This document shows, one piece after another, positions 16,824-24,836 of a DNA stretch of 64,000 bases. Source of the stretch: QHXW01 sp963752965 (lineage in GTDB: Bacteria; Acidobacteriota; Terriglobia; Bryobacterales; Bryobacteraceae); contig CAVWAJ010000010.1 in NCBI GenBank assembly GCA_963752965.1, positions 310,001-374,000 of the forward strand, read 5' to 3'. Every line of letters starts with the position of its first letter. Position 1 is the stretch's first letter. A program made the translations under genes and the position numbers. Under the pieces are notes generated by a model, which saw nothing but the letters and a program-made list of their open reading frames with translations, was not told where the DNA came from and made no database searches.

Positions 16824-18164
16824 ATGCCTGTCGCCGGCCCCGGCCTGCTGGTTCTCACGATTGCGTCCATCGTTCTGCTCCTCTTTCTGATCCTGGTGGT
16901 GAAGCTGCACGCGTTTCTCGCCTTGCTGATGGCGAGCATGGCGCTGGGGCTCGCGGCGGGGATGGCGCCGGCCGCGGTTTTGAAGTCCATCCAATCGGGT
17001 TTCGGAGACTCGCTCGGATTCATTGCCGTGGTGGTGGGTTTGGGCGCCATGATCGGGCGCTACATCGAGGACTCGGGCGGCGGCCGCGCGCTCGCTGACG
17101 CGCTTCTCCAGAAGTTCGGGCGCGACCGCGCAATCCTGGCGCTGTTTGTGGCGGCCTATCTGGTGGGCCTACCGCTGTTCTTCGAGGTGGGTTTCATCAT
17201 TCTAGCGCCTTTGGTTTGGAGCCTGGCAAAAGAATCGAAGCGCTCGCTGCTGGTGTATGGCATGCCGATGACCGCGGCGCTCAGCGCCACTCACTCGCTT
17301 GTACCGCCGCACCCAGCCCCCGCGGCTGCGGCGCAACTGTTGGGCGCGGATCTCGGCCTGGTGATCATCTATGGCATAGCGATTTCGATTCCCATGGCTG
17401 TCTTGGGTGGCCTCGCTTACGGCCAGTGGATCGCGAAGCGGGTGTTCGTCCCGCCGCCTCCCATGGCACAACGGGCGGAGCCCAACGGTGGAACGCAGGC
17501 CGCGCCGCCCCACGCGGGACTCGTGGTGCTGATTCTGGTCCTTCCGGTGTTCCTGATTTTCGGAGCATCGATCGCCGGTTCCGTCCATCTTCCGGGGAAA
17601 ACCTGGGCCGGTTTCTTCGGACATCCGTTCACGGCCCTGTTGATCGCGACTCTGGCAGCGATGCTCGTGTTCGGTGCGCGGCGCGGCCTCAACCGGGACC
17701 AGATTGCCCGCCTGGCCGTGGATTCCTGCGCACCGATCGGCACGCTCCTGCTGATGATGGGCGGCGGCGGAGCTTTCAAGCAGGTGATCATCGATTCCGG
17801 CGCCGGGCTTTACGCGGGCAAGTTGCTGGCGTCCTCGAATATTTCCCCGCTGGTGGTGGCGTTTCTGGTTGCGACGGTAATGCGCGCCGCCCAGGGTTCG
17901 GCTACCGTCGCTATCATCACCGCCGCGGGAATCGTGGCGCCGCTGGTCAAACACGTAACCGGTTACCGTCCGGAGATGATTGTGCTGGCGGTTTGCTGCG
18001 GCGGTTCGATGCTTTCGCATGTGAACGATGCCGGCTTCTGGATTGTGAATGAATATTTCGGCATGGCCGTCCCGCAAACGCTGAAGAGCTGGACCGTCAT
18101 GAAGGTGATTTGCTCGCTCGTTGGGTTCGCGCTTGTGCTCGCGGTGCAGGCTTTGTGGGGATAG
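16824..18164 (+). CDS. GntP-family gluconate/organic-acid : proton symporter
   Basis: A 446-residue integral membrane protein with about 12 hydrophobic segments. Family motifs are present: GFGDSLGFIAVVVGLGAMIG near residue 55-75, LVGLPLFFEVGFIILAPLVW, MTAALSATHSLVPPHPAPAA, and ATVMRAAQGSATVAIITAAG. The HSLVPPHP block is diagnostic for GntP/GntT/DsdX carriers of gluconate, related sugar acids or D-serine. The substrate cannot be set from sequence. It stands alone between ackA and DinB; no gluconate kinase is adjacent. It has its own promoter with a very short leader. It converges with the DinB-like gene. Confidence 0.88.
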   Translation: MPVAGPGLLVLTIASIVLLLFLILVVKLHAFLALLMASMALGLAAGMAPAAVLKSIQSGFGDSLGFIAVVVGLGAMIGRYIEDSGGGRALADALLQKFGRDRAILALFVAAYLVGLPLFFEVGFIILAPLVWSLAKESKRSLLVYGMPMTAALSATHSLVPPHPAPAAAAQLLGADLGLVIIYGIAISIPMAVLGGLAYGQWIAKRVFVPPPPMAQRAEPNGGTQAAPPHAGLVVLILVLPVFLIFGASIAGSVHLPGKTWAGFFGHPFTALLIATLAAMLVFGARRGLNRDQIARLAVDSCAPIGTLLLMMGGGGAFKQVIIDSGAGLYAGKLLASSNISPLVVAFLVATVMRAAQGSATVAIITAAGIVAPLVKHVTGYRPEMIVLAVCCGGSMLSHVNDAGFWIVNEYFGMAVPQTLKSWTVMKVICSLVGFALVLAVQALWG

Positions 18165-18208
18165 GAGCGGAGCCCGGCAAGGGCGTCCGCCCCAAGTTTC
18201 TTTAGAAG

Positions 18209-18721
18209 CTACGCTGCCGATGCCGCGACCATTGGCTCGTCCGCGCTGCCGCCGTAAATGGCGGGAACGTGGGCGTTCATGGCGCGCAGGTAAGTGCTCA
18301 ACTGGGCGCGGTGGTGGATGGTGTGGTGCGCCATCCAGCCGATGTAGAGGACCACGGGCAGCGGGGCCATGCCCATGAAGCTGACAGGTGTAGCGAGTTG
18401 TTCGCCGGTCATCGACTTCAACTTGTCCATCAGCGGTGGAATATCCCGGTCGTATGCAGCGACAGTCTCGGCCACGGTGGCGGGAGCCTGGCCCTCGTCC
18501 GGCCATGCGTTGAAACTGAGTCCGGTAATTCCTTCGGCGAAACCGCGCTCGCTTTGGACCAGGTGCCAAGACAGCTCGGCCGCTGTCCTGCCCTTGTCGC
18601 CCAATTTGAAGTTGAGCTGTTTGTCAGGCAGCGCCGCGAGTAGCTTGCGAGTGATTTGACGTTCCATTTCGAGGTGCTGGCACATATACATGGCCAATCC
18701 CTGAGCTTCTTGAGGTGTCAT
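18209..18721 (-). CDS. DinB-superfamily protein
   Basis: A 170-residue four-helix-bundle protein. The metal-site pattern of the DinB/YfiT superfamily is visible: a His in helix 2 (AAELSWHLVQSERGF) and the His-rich segment GWMAHHTIHHRAQLSTYLRA near residue 130-148. Such proteins include metal-dependent thiol S-transferases and many uncharacterised damage-induced proteins. It shares a four-base overlap with rsmA upstream (18718-18721), so it is translated from the rsmA transcript. The function is not deducible. Confidence 0.8.
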   Translation of the reverse strand: MTPQEAQGLAMYMCQHLEMERQITRKLLAALPDKQLNFKLGDKGRTAAELSWHLVQSERGFAEGITGLSFNAWPDEGQAPATVAETVAAYDRDIPPLMDKLKSMTGEQLATPVSFMGMAPLPVVLYIGWMAHHTIHHRAQLSTYLRAMNAHVPAIYGGSADEPMVAASAA

Positions 18722-19494
18722 GCGTTTGGACCTCCAGGGCCACGATGGTACAAGACCCGGAAGAGATCCGCAAACTGCACTAGTGTTAACTCTTCGGCGC
18801 GCTTGCCGGCCTCAGGCAGGCCATCGAGGGCGCTCTTTCCATATACTCCGGCGAGGTTGTTGCGCAAGGTCTTGCGCTTCTGGCGAAAACACTGGCCCGC
18901 GAACGCAAGGAAGCCTGCCACGTCCGTGATGCCGAGCTCCGCGGCGCGATCGCGCGGCCGCAGGCGAACGACTGTGGAATCGACCTTGGGCGGCGGGTGG
19001 AAGGCAGACGGTGGGATGTCGAAGAGCCTCTCGACGTCAGCAAGAAGCTGCGTACGCACGCTGAGGTAGCCGTAATCACGCGAGCGCGGCGCGGCGGCGA
19101 GGCGGGTTGCTACTTCCTTCTGGATCAAGAAAACGGCCCGGAGGAAGTGCGTCCCAAGCGTTTTCTCGATGATGGGCGTCGCGGCGTAGTACGGCAGGTT
19201 GCCGGCGACCGCCGCCGGCCCCCATTGATTGAGGTCAGTTTCCCGCGCGTCGGCGTGAAGAATAGTGACTTGCGTCGCAGAGTGAAACTTTTCGCGCAGC
19301 CGCTCGACTAGCTCGGCGTCGATCTCGATCGCGATGATTCGTTCCGCATGCGCGGCCAGGCGCTCGGTGAGACCGCCGCGCCCCGGCCCGATCTCGATGA
19401 CCAGAGGCTCACTCTCCCCGCACGCGGCACGCGCAATGCGTTCCAGCGCGGAACCCTTGACGAGAAAATGCTGGCCGAGCGGTTGGCGGGACAA
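18718..19494 (-). CDS. rsmA: 16S rRNA adenine-N6,N6-dimethyltransferase
   Basis: A 258-residue protein matching KsgA/RsmA throughout. QPLGQHFLVKGSALERIARA opens it, followed by SAM motif I IEIGPGRGGLTERLAAHA, IAIEIDAELVERLREK, the catalytic NLPYYAATP (motif IV), VFLIQKEVATRLAAAPRSRD, and the C-terminal FHPPPKVDSTVVRLRP and FRQKRKTLRNNL. It dimethylates two adjacent adenosines near the 3' end of 16S rRNA (A1518 and A1519 in E. coli) late in 30S assembly. It is followed by DinB with a four-base overlap and preceded, 13 bases upstream, by the anti-sigma gene on the same strand. Confidence 0.95.
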   Translation of the reverse strand: MSRQPLGQHFLVKGSALERIARAACGESEPLVIEIGPGRGGLTERLAAHAERIIAIEIDAELVERLREKFHSATQVTILHADARETDLNQWGPAAVAGNLPYYAATPIIEKTLGTHFLRAVFLIQKEVATRLAAAPRSRDYGYLSVRTQLLADVERLFDIPPSAFHPPPKVDSTVVRLRPRDRAAELGITDVAGFLAFAGQCFRQKRKTLRNNLAGVYGKSALDGLPEAGKRAEELTLVQFADLFRVLYHRGPGGPNA

Positions 19495-19507
19495 AAGAGC
19501 GGAAAGT

Positions 19508-20182
19508 TCAGCCCTTCACGTCGATTCTGTCGCGACGGAACGAAACCAGAACCTTCCCGACCACGGGCATGCCGAACTCGGTGGGCGGTTGGAAGTCGGT
19601 GAACAGGATCATATTGGCGATGTCGTTACGCAGTTTTCCATTCACGTTATTGGGGATCGAGTAATCCAGCACCGATCCGTCCCGATCTAGCGTGACCTCC
19701 ACCATGACATCGTCCTCGGTGAAGCCAAACGGCGGAAGCGCGTCGAAAGTAGCATGGGTTTGGCCGAAAATTCCGCTTAGCAGCACATCGTTGCAGGTGC
19801 TGTGGTGGGAGCTCAGGCCCGGCACCAGCATGCTGAACAGGAACAGCGCCGAAACCAGGCCGCCGGCGAAGGGAATCGCGAAGGGCCGCATCAAGTTGTC
19901 GAAGAACAGGTGCAGTTCCGCGGCCCAGAAGTGCACGAACGCCACCAGCGTGCCGCGTGAAAGGTGCCGCATACGTTCCCGTGATGCGATCACCTGCAAC
20001 TGTGTAATGAGACGAGCCGGCGGATTCTTCACCGGAAGGTTCCGCAGCGCCGTGTCGAGATCGGACATGTCCCGGGCATAGCTCGAGCAATCCCGGCATT
20101 GCGCCAGGTGCTGGGAAATCGCGTCGGCTGCTCCCTGGCCGAGGACCGTCGAAAATGTTTTTCGCACCTTTTCGCAATTCAT
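19508..20182 (-). CDS. Membrane anti-sigma factor with ZAS motif and TonB-C-like periplasmic domain
   Basis: From the ATG at 20182 (five bases after the sigma stop) the product is 224 residues. The zinc-binding anti-sigma helix bundle is at the N-terminus: NCEKVRKTFSTVLG, then H-x3-C-x2-C in ISQHLAQCRDCSSYA. A membrane segment follows (IPFAGGLVSALFLFSMLVPG). The C-terminal 80 residues, FTEDDVMVEVTLDRDGSVLD and DFQPPTEFGMPVVGKVLVSF, resemble the TonB C-terminal fold, an unusual periplasmic sensor for an anti-sigma factor. It should sequester the ECF sigma encoded just upstream. A longer start at 20209 would overlap the sigma gene and is less likely. Confidence 0.75.
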   Translation of the reverse strand: MNCEKVRKTFSTVLGQGAADAISQHLAQCRDCSSYARDMSDLDTALRNLPVKNPPARLITQLQVIASRERMRHLSRGTLVAFVHFWAAELHLFFDNLMRPFAIPFAGGLVSALFLFSMLVPGLSSHHSTCNDVLLSGIFGQTHATFDALPPFGFTEDDVMVEVTLDRDGSVLDYSIPNNVNGKLRNDIANMILFTDFQPPTEFGMPVVGKVLVSFRRDRIDVKG

Positions 20183-20187
20183 ATCAC

Positions 20188-20865
20188 TTACTCGGGAGCC
20201 CACCGCCAAGCCGGCTCAGGTTCGAGCCGTGCGGTCAGCCTCTCCTTTAAAGCTTCGCGCCCACGCAGGATCCGGGACTTGACCGTGCCGAGCGAAATTT
20301 GCAACACCTCGGCGATCTCCTCGTAGCTCAGGTCCTCGACATCGCGCAGCACCACCACCTCGCGGAACAGCGGATTGATCTGCGCCAGGGCGTTTTCGAT
20401 CAGTTCCTGTCTCTCGCGGTCGAACGCATACTCGAACGGCGACTGCTCGGAATCCGGCACATTCCGGCTCCGCGTCTGCTCCGGCTCCGCATCCAGCCCC
20501 ACCTCGCGGCTGCGATGCCGGAAGAACCAGCGCCGCTGGTTGTGAGCTTCATTCACCGTAATCCGGTAGATCCAGGTTTTCAAACTGCTCTGGCGGCGGA
20601 AGCGGCCCACGTTGCGGAAGACCTTGAGGAAGACCTCCTGCACCACGTCGCTCGCGTCACTGGAGTCGTTGAGCAGGCGGTAGGCCAGATTGTAAACCGG
20701 TTGCTGGAACCGCTGGAGCAGGCTTTCGTAAGCCGCTTCCTCGCCCGCCCGTAACTCCCGAACGAGTTCATCGTCGGCGCGGCCATTCGCCGCGCCCGCG
20801 CGCTCACAGGAGGAAGCGCCGATCGATTCGCCGTCCGAATTCAGGCCGAGCACGGAACTCGCCAT
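20188..20865 (-). CDS. ECF-family RNA polymerase sigma factor
   Basis: A 225-residue sigma factor with only regions 2 and 4. Region 2 is AYESLLQRFQQPVYNLAYRL, then DASDVVQEVFLKVFRNVGRF and SSLKTWIYRITVNEAHNQRR (core binding and -10 recognition). After an acidic linker, region 4 has LFREVVVLRDVEDLSYEEIA and EVLQISLGTVKSRILRGREA, the helix-turn-helix for the -35. An acidic N-terminal extension of about 30 residues is present. I chose the ATG at 20865; an in-frame GTG lies six bases earlier. The anti-sigma gene follows after five bases, the usual sigma/anti-sigma operon. The stimulus is probably envelope stress. Confidence 0.88.
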   Translation of the reverse strand: MASSVLGLNSDGESIGASSCERAGAANGRADDELVRELRAGEEAAYESLLQRFQQPVYNLAYRLLNDSSDASDVVQEVFLKVFRNVGRFRRQSSLKTWIYRITVNEAHNQRRWFFRHRSREVGLDAEPEQTRSRNVPDSEQSPFEYAFDRERQELIENALAQINPLFREVVVLRDVEDLSYEEIAEVLQISLGTVKSRILRGREALKERLTARLEPEPAWRWAPE

Positions 20866-20980
20866 GGTCACAGCTTCGTTTAAAGTTTAGCACCCAGGGG
20901 CAATTCACGCCCTACCACCATTGACACCAGACGCGCCCGGAAAGTTCCCAGTGAGGCGGAAACTGAACAAATACCGGGCT

Positions 20981-22513
20981 TTACAACTGAAACTGAATCC
21001 CCTGGGCGAGCGGCAGCTCGGATGACCAATTGATGGTCGTGGTTTGCCGCCGCATGTAGGCCTTCCAGGAATCGCTGCCGGCTTCGCGGCCGCCGCCGGT
21101 GTCCTTTTCCCCGCCGAAGGCGCCGCCGATTTCTGCGCCGCTGGTCCCTATATTAATGTTGGCGATGCCGCAATCGCTCCCGCGGTGGCTCAGGAACGTC
21201 TCGGCGGAAATGAGATTCGTCGTGAACATCGCGGACGAAAGGCCCTGCGGCACGGCGTTGTGCTGGTCAATGGCGTCTTCGAGCCTGTCGAACTCGATCA
21301 AGTATAGAATCGGCGCGAAAATCTCTTCCTTCACGATGGGCATCCCGGGCTTGGCGCGCACCAGCGCGGGCTCGACGAAGCACCCGCCCAAGTGACGGCC
21401 GCCGTACAGAATCTCACCGCCCTGCTGTTGAATGGTCTCGATGCCGCGGAGCATGCCGGCCACGGCGTCGCGCGATACCAGCGGTCCCATCAACGTGGCT
21501 CCGTCAAGCGGGTTGCCAATCTTCACTTGCTTGTACGCGGCGACGAGCGCATCCGTCATGCGCTCGGCGATACCGCGCTGCAAAAATAGGCGCCGGGTTG
21601 TTGTGCACCGCTGGCCAGCAGTGCCCACGGCGCCGAACACCACCGCACGCAAGGCAAGGTCTGGATTGGCGTCATCCATCACGATGATGCCGTTGTTGCC
21701 GCCGAGTTCCAGAATCGTGCGGCCCAGTCTCCGGCTCACCACTTCGGCCACGTGAACTCCCACCTGCGAAGATCCCGTAAAGCTCACGAGTGGTATCCGT
21801 CGATCTTCGAGCATGCGCTCGCCCACTTCGCGGCCGATCACCAGGTTGAACACGCCTTTGATGCCGTGGCGCTCGAATACACGGTTGCAGATTTTCTGCA
21901 CGGCGATGGCGCAGAGCGGCGTTTTTGACGATGGTTTCCACAGCACGCAATCGCCGCACACCGCCGCGATCATCGCGTTCCACGCCCACACCGCCACCGG
22001 GAAATTGAACGCGCTGATGATGCCCGCGATCCCCAGCGGATGCCACTGCTCGTACATACGGTGCCCGGGCCGCTCGCTGTGCATGGTCATTCCATAGAGC
22101 TGGCGCGAGAGGCCCACGGCAAAATCGGCAATGTCGATCATCTCCTGCACTTCGCCCTGCCCCTCGGCCAGGATCTTGCCCATCTCGATCGAGACCAGCG
22201 CGCCCAACTCAGCCTTCGAGCGCCGCAGCTCGTCGCCAATCTCGCGCACGATCTCCCCACGCTTGGGCGCCGGCGTCATGCGCCACGCGGCGAACGCGCC
22301 CTCCGCCTGCCGGACCACCTGGTCGTACTCGCGCGCCCCGGCAAGCTGCACCTTGGCGATCACCTTGCCATCTGCGGGATTCACCGATTCGATTTCTCCG
22401 CCGGAAAGCGCCGCGATCCATTCGCCTCCGCACGCGCCGGAATTGACCGGCTCGATCTCCAGGCTTTCCAGAGTCTCGGCGATCTTGTTGGTTTCCGTTT
22501 CGGTGATATCCAT
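20981..22513 (-). CDS. ALDH7-type aldehyde dehydrogenase (alpha-aminoadipic semialdehyde / piperideine-6-carboxylate type)
   Basis: A 510-residue NAD-dependent dehydrogenase. The ATG at 22513 is chosen because GGAGG lies seven bases upstream. The motifs are ISAFNFPVAVWAWNAMIA, VSFTGSSQVGVHVAE, LELGGNNGIIVMDDANP (general-base Glu), and FGAVGTAGQRCTTTRRLF (catalytic Cys). The C-terminal block AFGGEKDTGGGREAGSDSWK then YMRRQTTTINWS is close to human antiquitin (ALDH7A1) and bacterial AmaB/Pcd. These oxidise alpha-aminoadipate semialdehyde in lysine catabolism, and some act on betaine aldehyde or lipid aldehydes. No lysine-degradation partners are adjacent, so the substrate is inferred. It is monocistronic. 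Confidence 0.85.
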   Translation of the reverse strand: MDITETETNKIAETLESLEIEPVNSGACGGEWIAALSGGEIESVNPADGKVIAKVQLAGAREYDQVVRQAEGAFAAWRMTPAPKRGEIVREIGDELRRSKAELGALVSIEMGKILAEGQGEVQEMIDIADFAVGLSRQLYGMTMHSERPGHRMYEQWHPLGIAGIISAFNFPVAVWAWNAMIAAVCGDCVLWKPSSKTPLCAIAVQKICNRVFERHGIKGVFNLVIGREVGERMLEDRRIPLVSFTGSSQVGVHVAEVVSRRLGRTILELGGNNGIIVMDDANPDLALRAVVFGAVGTAGQRCTTTRRLFLQRGIAERMTDALVAAYKQVKIGNPLDGATLMGPLVSRDAVAGMLRGIETIQQQGGEILYGGRHLGGCFVEPALVRAKPGMPIVKEEIFAPILYLIEFDRLEDAIDQHNAVPQGLSSAMFTTNLISAETFLSHRGSDCGIANINIGTSGAEIGGAFGGEKDTGGGREAGSDSWKAYMRRQTTTINWSSELPLAQGIQFQL

Positions 22514-22697
22514 TCGTCTGCCTCCACCAGCCATCCAAGTCTATTCTAGTGGGGCTCCGGGACGGTCGACGCGCGCGCTGACGCTATCCATGGTAAATGC
22601 CCGTCAGTTAGCGGTCGAATTTTGGTGCACAAAACGTTGCCATCCCGGTTATACTGAATGCCCAGAGAGCGCGCCAAACGGAAATGGTGAAGTGACC

Positions 22698-22804
22698 TGT
22701 CGCAGCGAGAACGTTCGTACCGCTTCCTCCGGTCGCGGCTCAGCAAAGCCCGGAAGGTAGAGAGCGTGACCAAAGGGAGCGGTTGCGTCCTGTTCAGTGC
22801 GACA
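22698..22804 (+). ncRNA. Candidate structured RNA leader with three nested stems
   Basis: Within the 329-base gap before the secreted protein at 22843, one strand folds into nested helices. The outer stem is TGTCGCA (22698-22704) with TGCGACA (22798-22804), 7 bp. The middle stem is ACCGCTTCC (22719-22727) with GGGAGCGGT (22775-22783), 9 bp with one G-U. The inner stems are TCCG (22728-22731) with CGGA (22751-22754) and GGCT (22737-22740) with AGCC (22747-22750), closing a CAGCAA loop. A weak promoter (TGCACA 22626-22631, 18-base spacer, TATACT 22650-22655) would give a leader of about 180 bases. It matches no riboswitch class I know. The structure is seen in sequence; the regulatory role is inference. 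Confidence 0.45.
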
Positions 22805-22842
22805 AGCCGCTAGTTGGTGAGATAGGCAAGAAAGGCGAATAA

Positions 22843-24459
22843 ATGAAAAACACGCTGCGTAATTTGATCTTCACTTCCTTGTTTGCGGTGACGTCTCTAT
22901 GCGCCCAGGGGCTGGTCATTCCCCAGGTCGCTGACGGCAAGGACGAGAGTGGCGGAATCTGGACATCCACCGTGGTGCTCACCAATACCACGGGAAGCGA
23001 CACCACGGCCTCCCTCGCGTTTTATCAGGACACCACCGGAGGCGGTACTAAGCAGTGGACGCCGACCTTCGCCGGAGTCGCTTCCACCGAGGGAATACTC
23101 CTGCCCGCCGCTTCCACGCTGTTCCTGCAGACACCCGGTAACACCCCCCTTACCCAGGGCTGGGGCGAACTCATCGCCAGTTCGGGTGTGGTGGCCTATG
23201 TCATCTATACGTACACCTCCGGCCAAAATGCTTCGCAGGGTACCGCGCAGGCCGTCACCGCTGCCAGCCGTATCCTGGTGCCTTTCGATAACACGGGGAG
23301 TCATGCCACGGAACTAGCCGTGGTGAACCCGAACTCGAGCCAGGTGTCCATTCAGGTAAACCTCAAAACCACAGACGGCAACGTTTCAACAGGGACCACC
23401 TTGACCATGGCCGGTGAGGGCCAAATGGCATTTGGGATGTCGGATCAATTTTCGGCGACCACCAAGAAGGCCGGGCTGGCCGAGTTTTACGCCAGCACCG
23501 GCACTTTTGCGATCATTGCACTGCAAGCGAATACTAGTCCTTCGGGACTTTTTTCGTTCACCACGGCTCCGGTCTATCCGCAGACGACGGAGGCACCCGT
23601 TATCGCTACCAGCGCTGGTGGTGGGGGCGGGGGAGGCGGCATCCCGGCCGGTGATGTCACGTTCGCCGGCTTTACCATCGGAAAAATTACCAGTGCCGGA
23701 CTCGTCATAGAAAATGTTGGCGGACAGTTCGCCGCCTACACACCCTCAGCGTGGAACGGGCCATACGCGGCCACCAAGTTCCCACCCTACTGCAGCGTGC
23801 TTAGCACTACCTTCTCCAGCGGAACATTTCCGTTCGCGCCGAGCCTTTTCCTTGACGCCGGCAAGAGTCTGTCGTTGAGTGGACCATCTTTGCCCATCAA
23901 CTACAGCACTCTGCCGGCAACGAATCCCACTAATATCGGCCCCGAGTATTTGCTTCAATTGTCATCCAACACGCTCGTGGACGGAGGCACATACACCTTG
24001 TCGGGCACCGGCGGCACCCAAGTTGCTGCCTTCAGCACGTCAGCGACCCTCCCCAGCAACTTCACAACCAATGTGAACACGATCAGTGCTGTCAGTCGCT
24101 CCCAACCTCTTACGGTCACCTGGGGCGGCTCCGGATTCGAAAACGTAATTATCGGCGTGAATGCGACAACGCTGAGCATGACGAGCACTTCCCAGGTCGT
24201 GGTTTCGTGCGCGGTTCCCGCGAGCCTGGAAACGTACTCGATTCCTGCGAATGCACTCTCGTTACTACCTGCCGTAGCGTCGGGGGCCACCGGTTTTGGC
24301 GCCGTGACGTTGAGCACAGCCCCGGCGATTCAGGGATCGGTTTCCGCCGACTCGGCCGAGGGTACGACCTTCACTCCGAACCTCGTCGGGGGCGGCAAGA
24401 TCAAATATGGCGCCTTCGCGCCCTCCTACGGGGTGGTACAGAGCGTTACGATTCAATAG
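22843..24459 (+). CDS. Secreted beta-rich protein of unknown function
   Basis: A 538-residue protein with a Sec signal peptide ending near residue 22 (TSLFAVTSLCAQG). The mature N-terminal part (23-260) contains beta-strand blocks typical of acidobacterial surface proteins: GIWTSTVVLTNTTGSDTTAS, a WGELIASSGVVAYVIYTY motif, TELAVVNPNSSQVSIQVNLK and GLAEFYASTGTFAIIALQAN. A poly-Gly linker (about residues 263-270) leads to a second beta domain of about 270 residues (PAGDVTFAGFTIGKI onward). No catalytic motif is recognised. It is preceded by the structured leader at 22698-22804. A role as an adhesin or matrix component is possible but unproven. Confidence 0.7.
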   Translation: MKNTLRNLIFTSLFAVTSLCAQGLVIPQVADGKDESGGIWTSTVVLTNTTGSDTTASLAFYQDTTGGGTKQWTPTFAGVASTEGILLPAASTLFLQTPGNTPLTQGWGELIASSGVVAYVIYTYTSGQNASQGTAQAVTAASRILVPFDNTGSHATELAVVNPNSSQVSIQVNLKTTDGNVSTGTTLTMAGEGQMAFGMSDQFSATTKKAGLAEFYASTGTFAIIALQANTSPSGLFSFTTAPVYPQTTEAPVIATSAGGGGGGGGIPAGDVTFAGFTIGKITSAGLVIENVGGQFAAYTPSAWNGPYAATKFPPYCSVLSTTFSSGTFPFAPSLFLDAGKSLSLSGPSLPINYSTLPATNPTNIGPEYLLQLSSNTLVDGGTYTLSGTGGTQVAAFSTSATLPSNFTTNVNTISAVSRSQPLTVTWGGSGFENVIIGVNATTLSMTSTSQVVVSCAVPASLETYSIPANALSLLPAVASGATGFGAVTLSTAPAIQGSVSADSAEGTTFTPNLVGGGKIKYGAFAPSYGVVQSVTIQ

Positions 24460-24524
24460 CTGCAACTATTCGCAATCGGTTTGACATCAAACTGACATCA
24501 TTCCTGTCCTACAATGCGCTAACT

Positions 24525-24752
24525 ATGGACAACGCCGAACTGGACCGTCTCCGGCAAGCTTACAAGGACGCTGTAGAGAAATGGATCACGGCGATTCGGC
24601 AAGAAGAGGCGCTCGCCACGCCAGACCACTCGGTCCATGCATGGGACCTTTGGGAGAACGCCGGTTTCGCGGAAGAGGACGCCAGGAGCAACGCGCAAGC
24701 CGCTAAGGAGCAGTACGAGAGCGCGCTCCGCGAGGCCGATTACGGAATCTAG
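24525..24752 (+). CDS. Small charged helical protein, function unknown
   Basis: A 75-residue protein from the ATG at 24525, rich in Ala, Glu and Arg: LDRLRQAYKDAVEKWITAIR, a short His-containing middle (TPDHSVHAWDLWENAGF), then EEDARSNAQAAKEQYESALR. It is predicted to form a helical hairpin or coiled coil. A longer upstream frame exists but would overlap the preceding secreted gene. TACAAT (24510-24515) ends nine bases before the ATG with no ribosome site, suggesting a nearly leaderless message. Just upstream TGACATCA occurs twice (24482-24489, 24493-24500) with an 11-base period, a possible activator site. The family was not recognised. Confidence 0.6.
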   Translation: MDNAELDRLRQAYKDAVEKWITAIRQEEALATPDHSVHAWDLWENAGFAEEDARSNAQAAKEQYESALREADYGI

Positions 24753-24768
24753 CCGTTCCTCTCTCCGT

Positions 24769-24798
24769 TTGACACTCCTCTCCCGCGCACATTACACT
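24769..24798 (+). promoter_or_regulatory. Sigma70-type promoter of the DUF507 gene
   Basis: TTGACA (24769-24774), an 18-base spacer and TACACT (24793-24798) lie upstream of the ATG at 24837. The transcript should start near 24805, leaving a leader of about 32 bases. Confidence 0.55.
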
Positions 24799-24836
24799 AC
24801 TTAAAGCCCTTTTTTGGCTCCCAGAAAAAATCAAGG

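Noticed and set aside
22745..22780. SRP RNA-like text (CCCGGAAGG) inside the nested leader.
   Set aside because: It lacks the following AGCAGCC and the flanking helix of the bacterial SRP hairpin. CCGGAAGG alone is too short, and the nested stems pair it differently.
24207..24752. A 181-residue frame ending with the small helical protein.
   Set aside because: The first 106 residues overlap the secreted gene at 22843-24459 in another frame. The ATG at 24525 with a -10 nine bases upstream is the better start.
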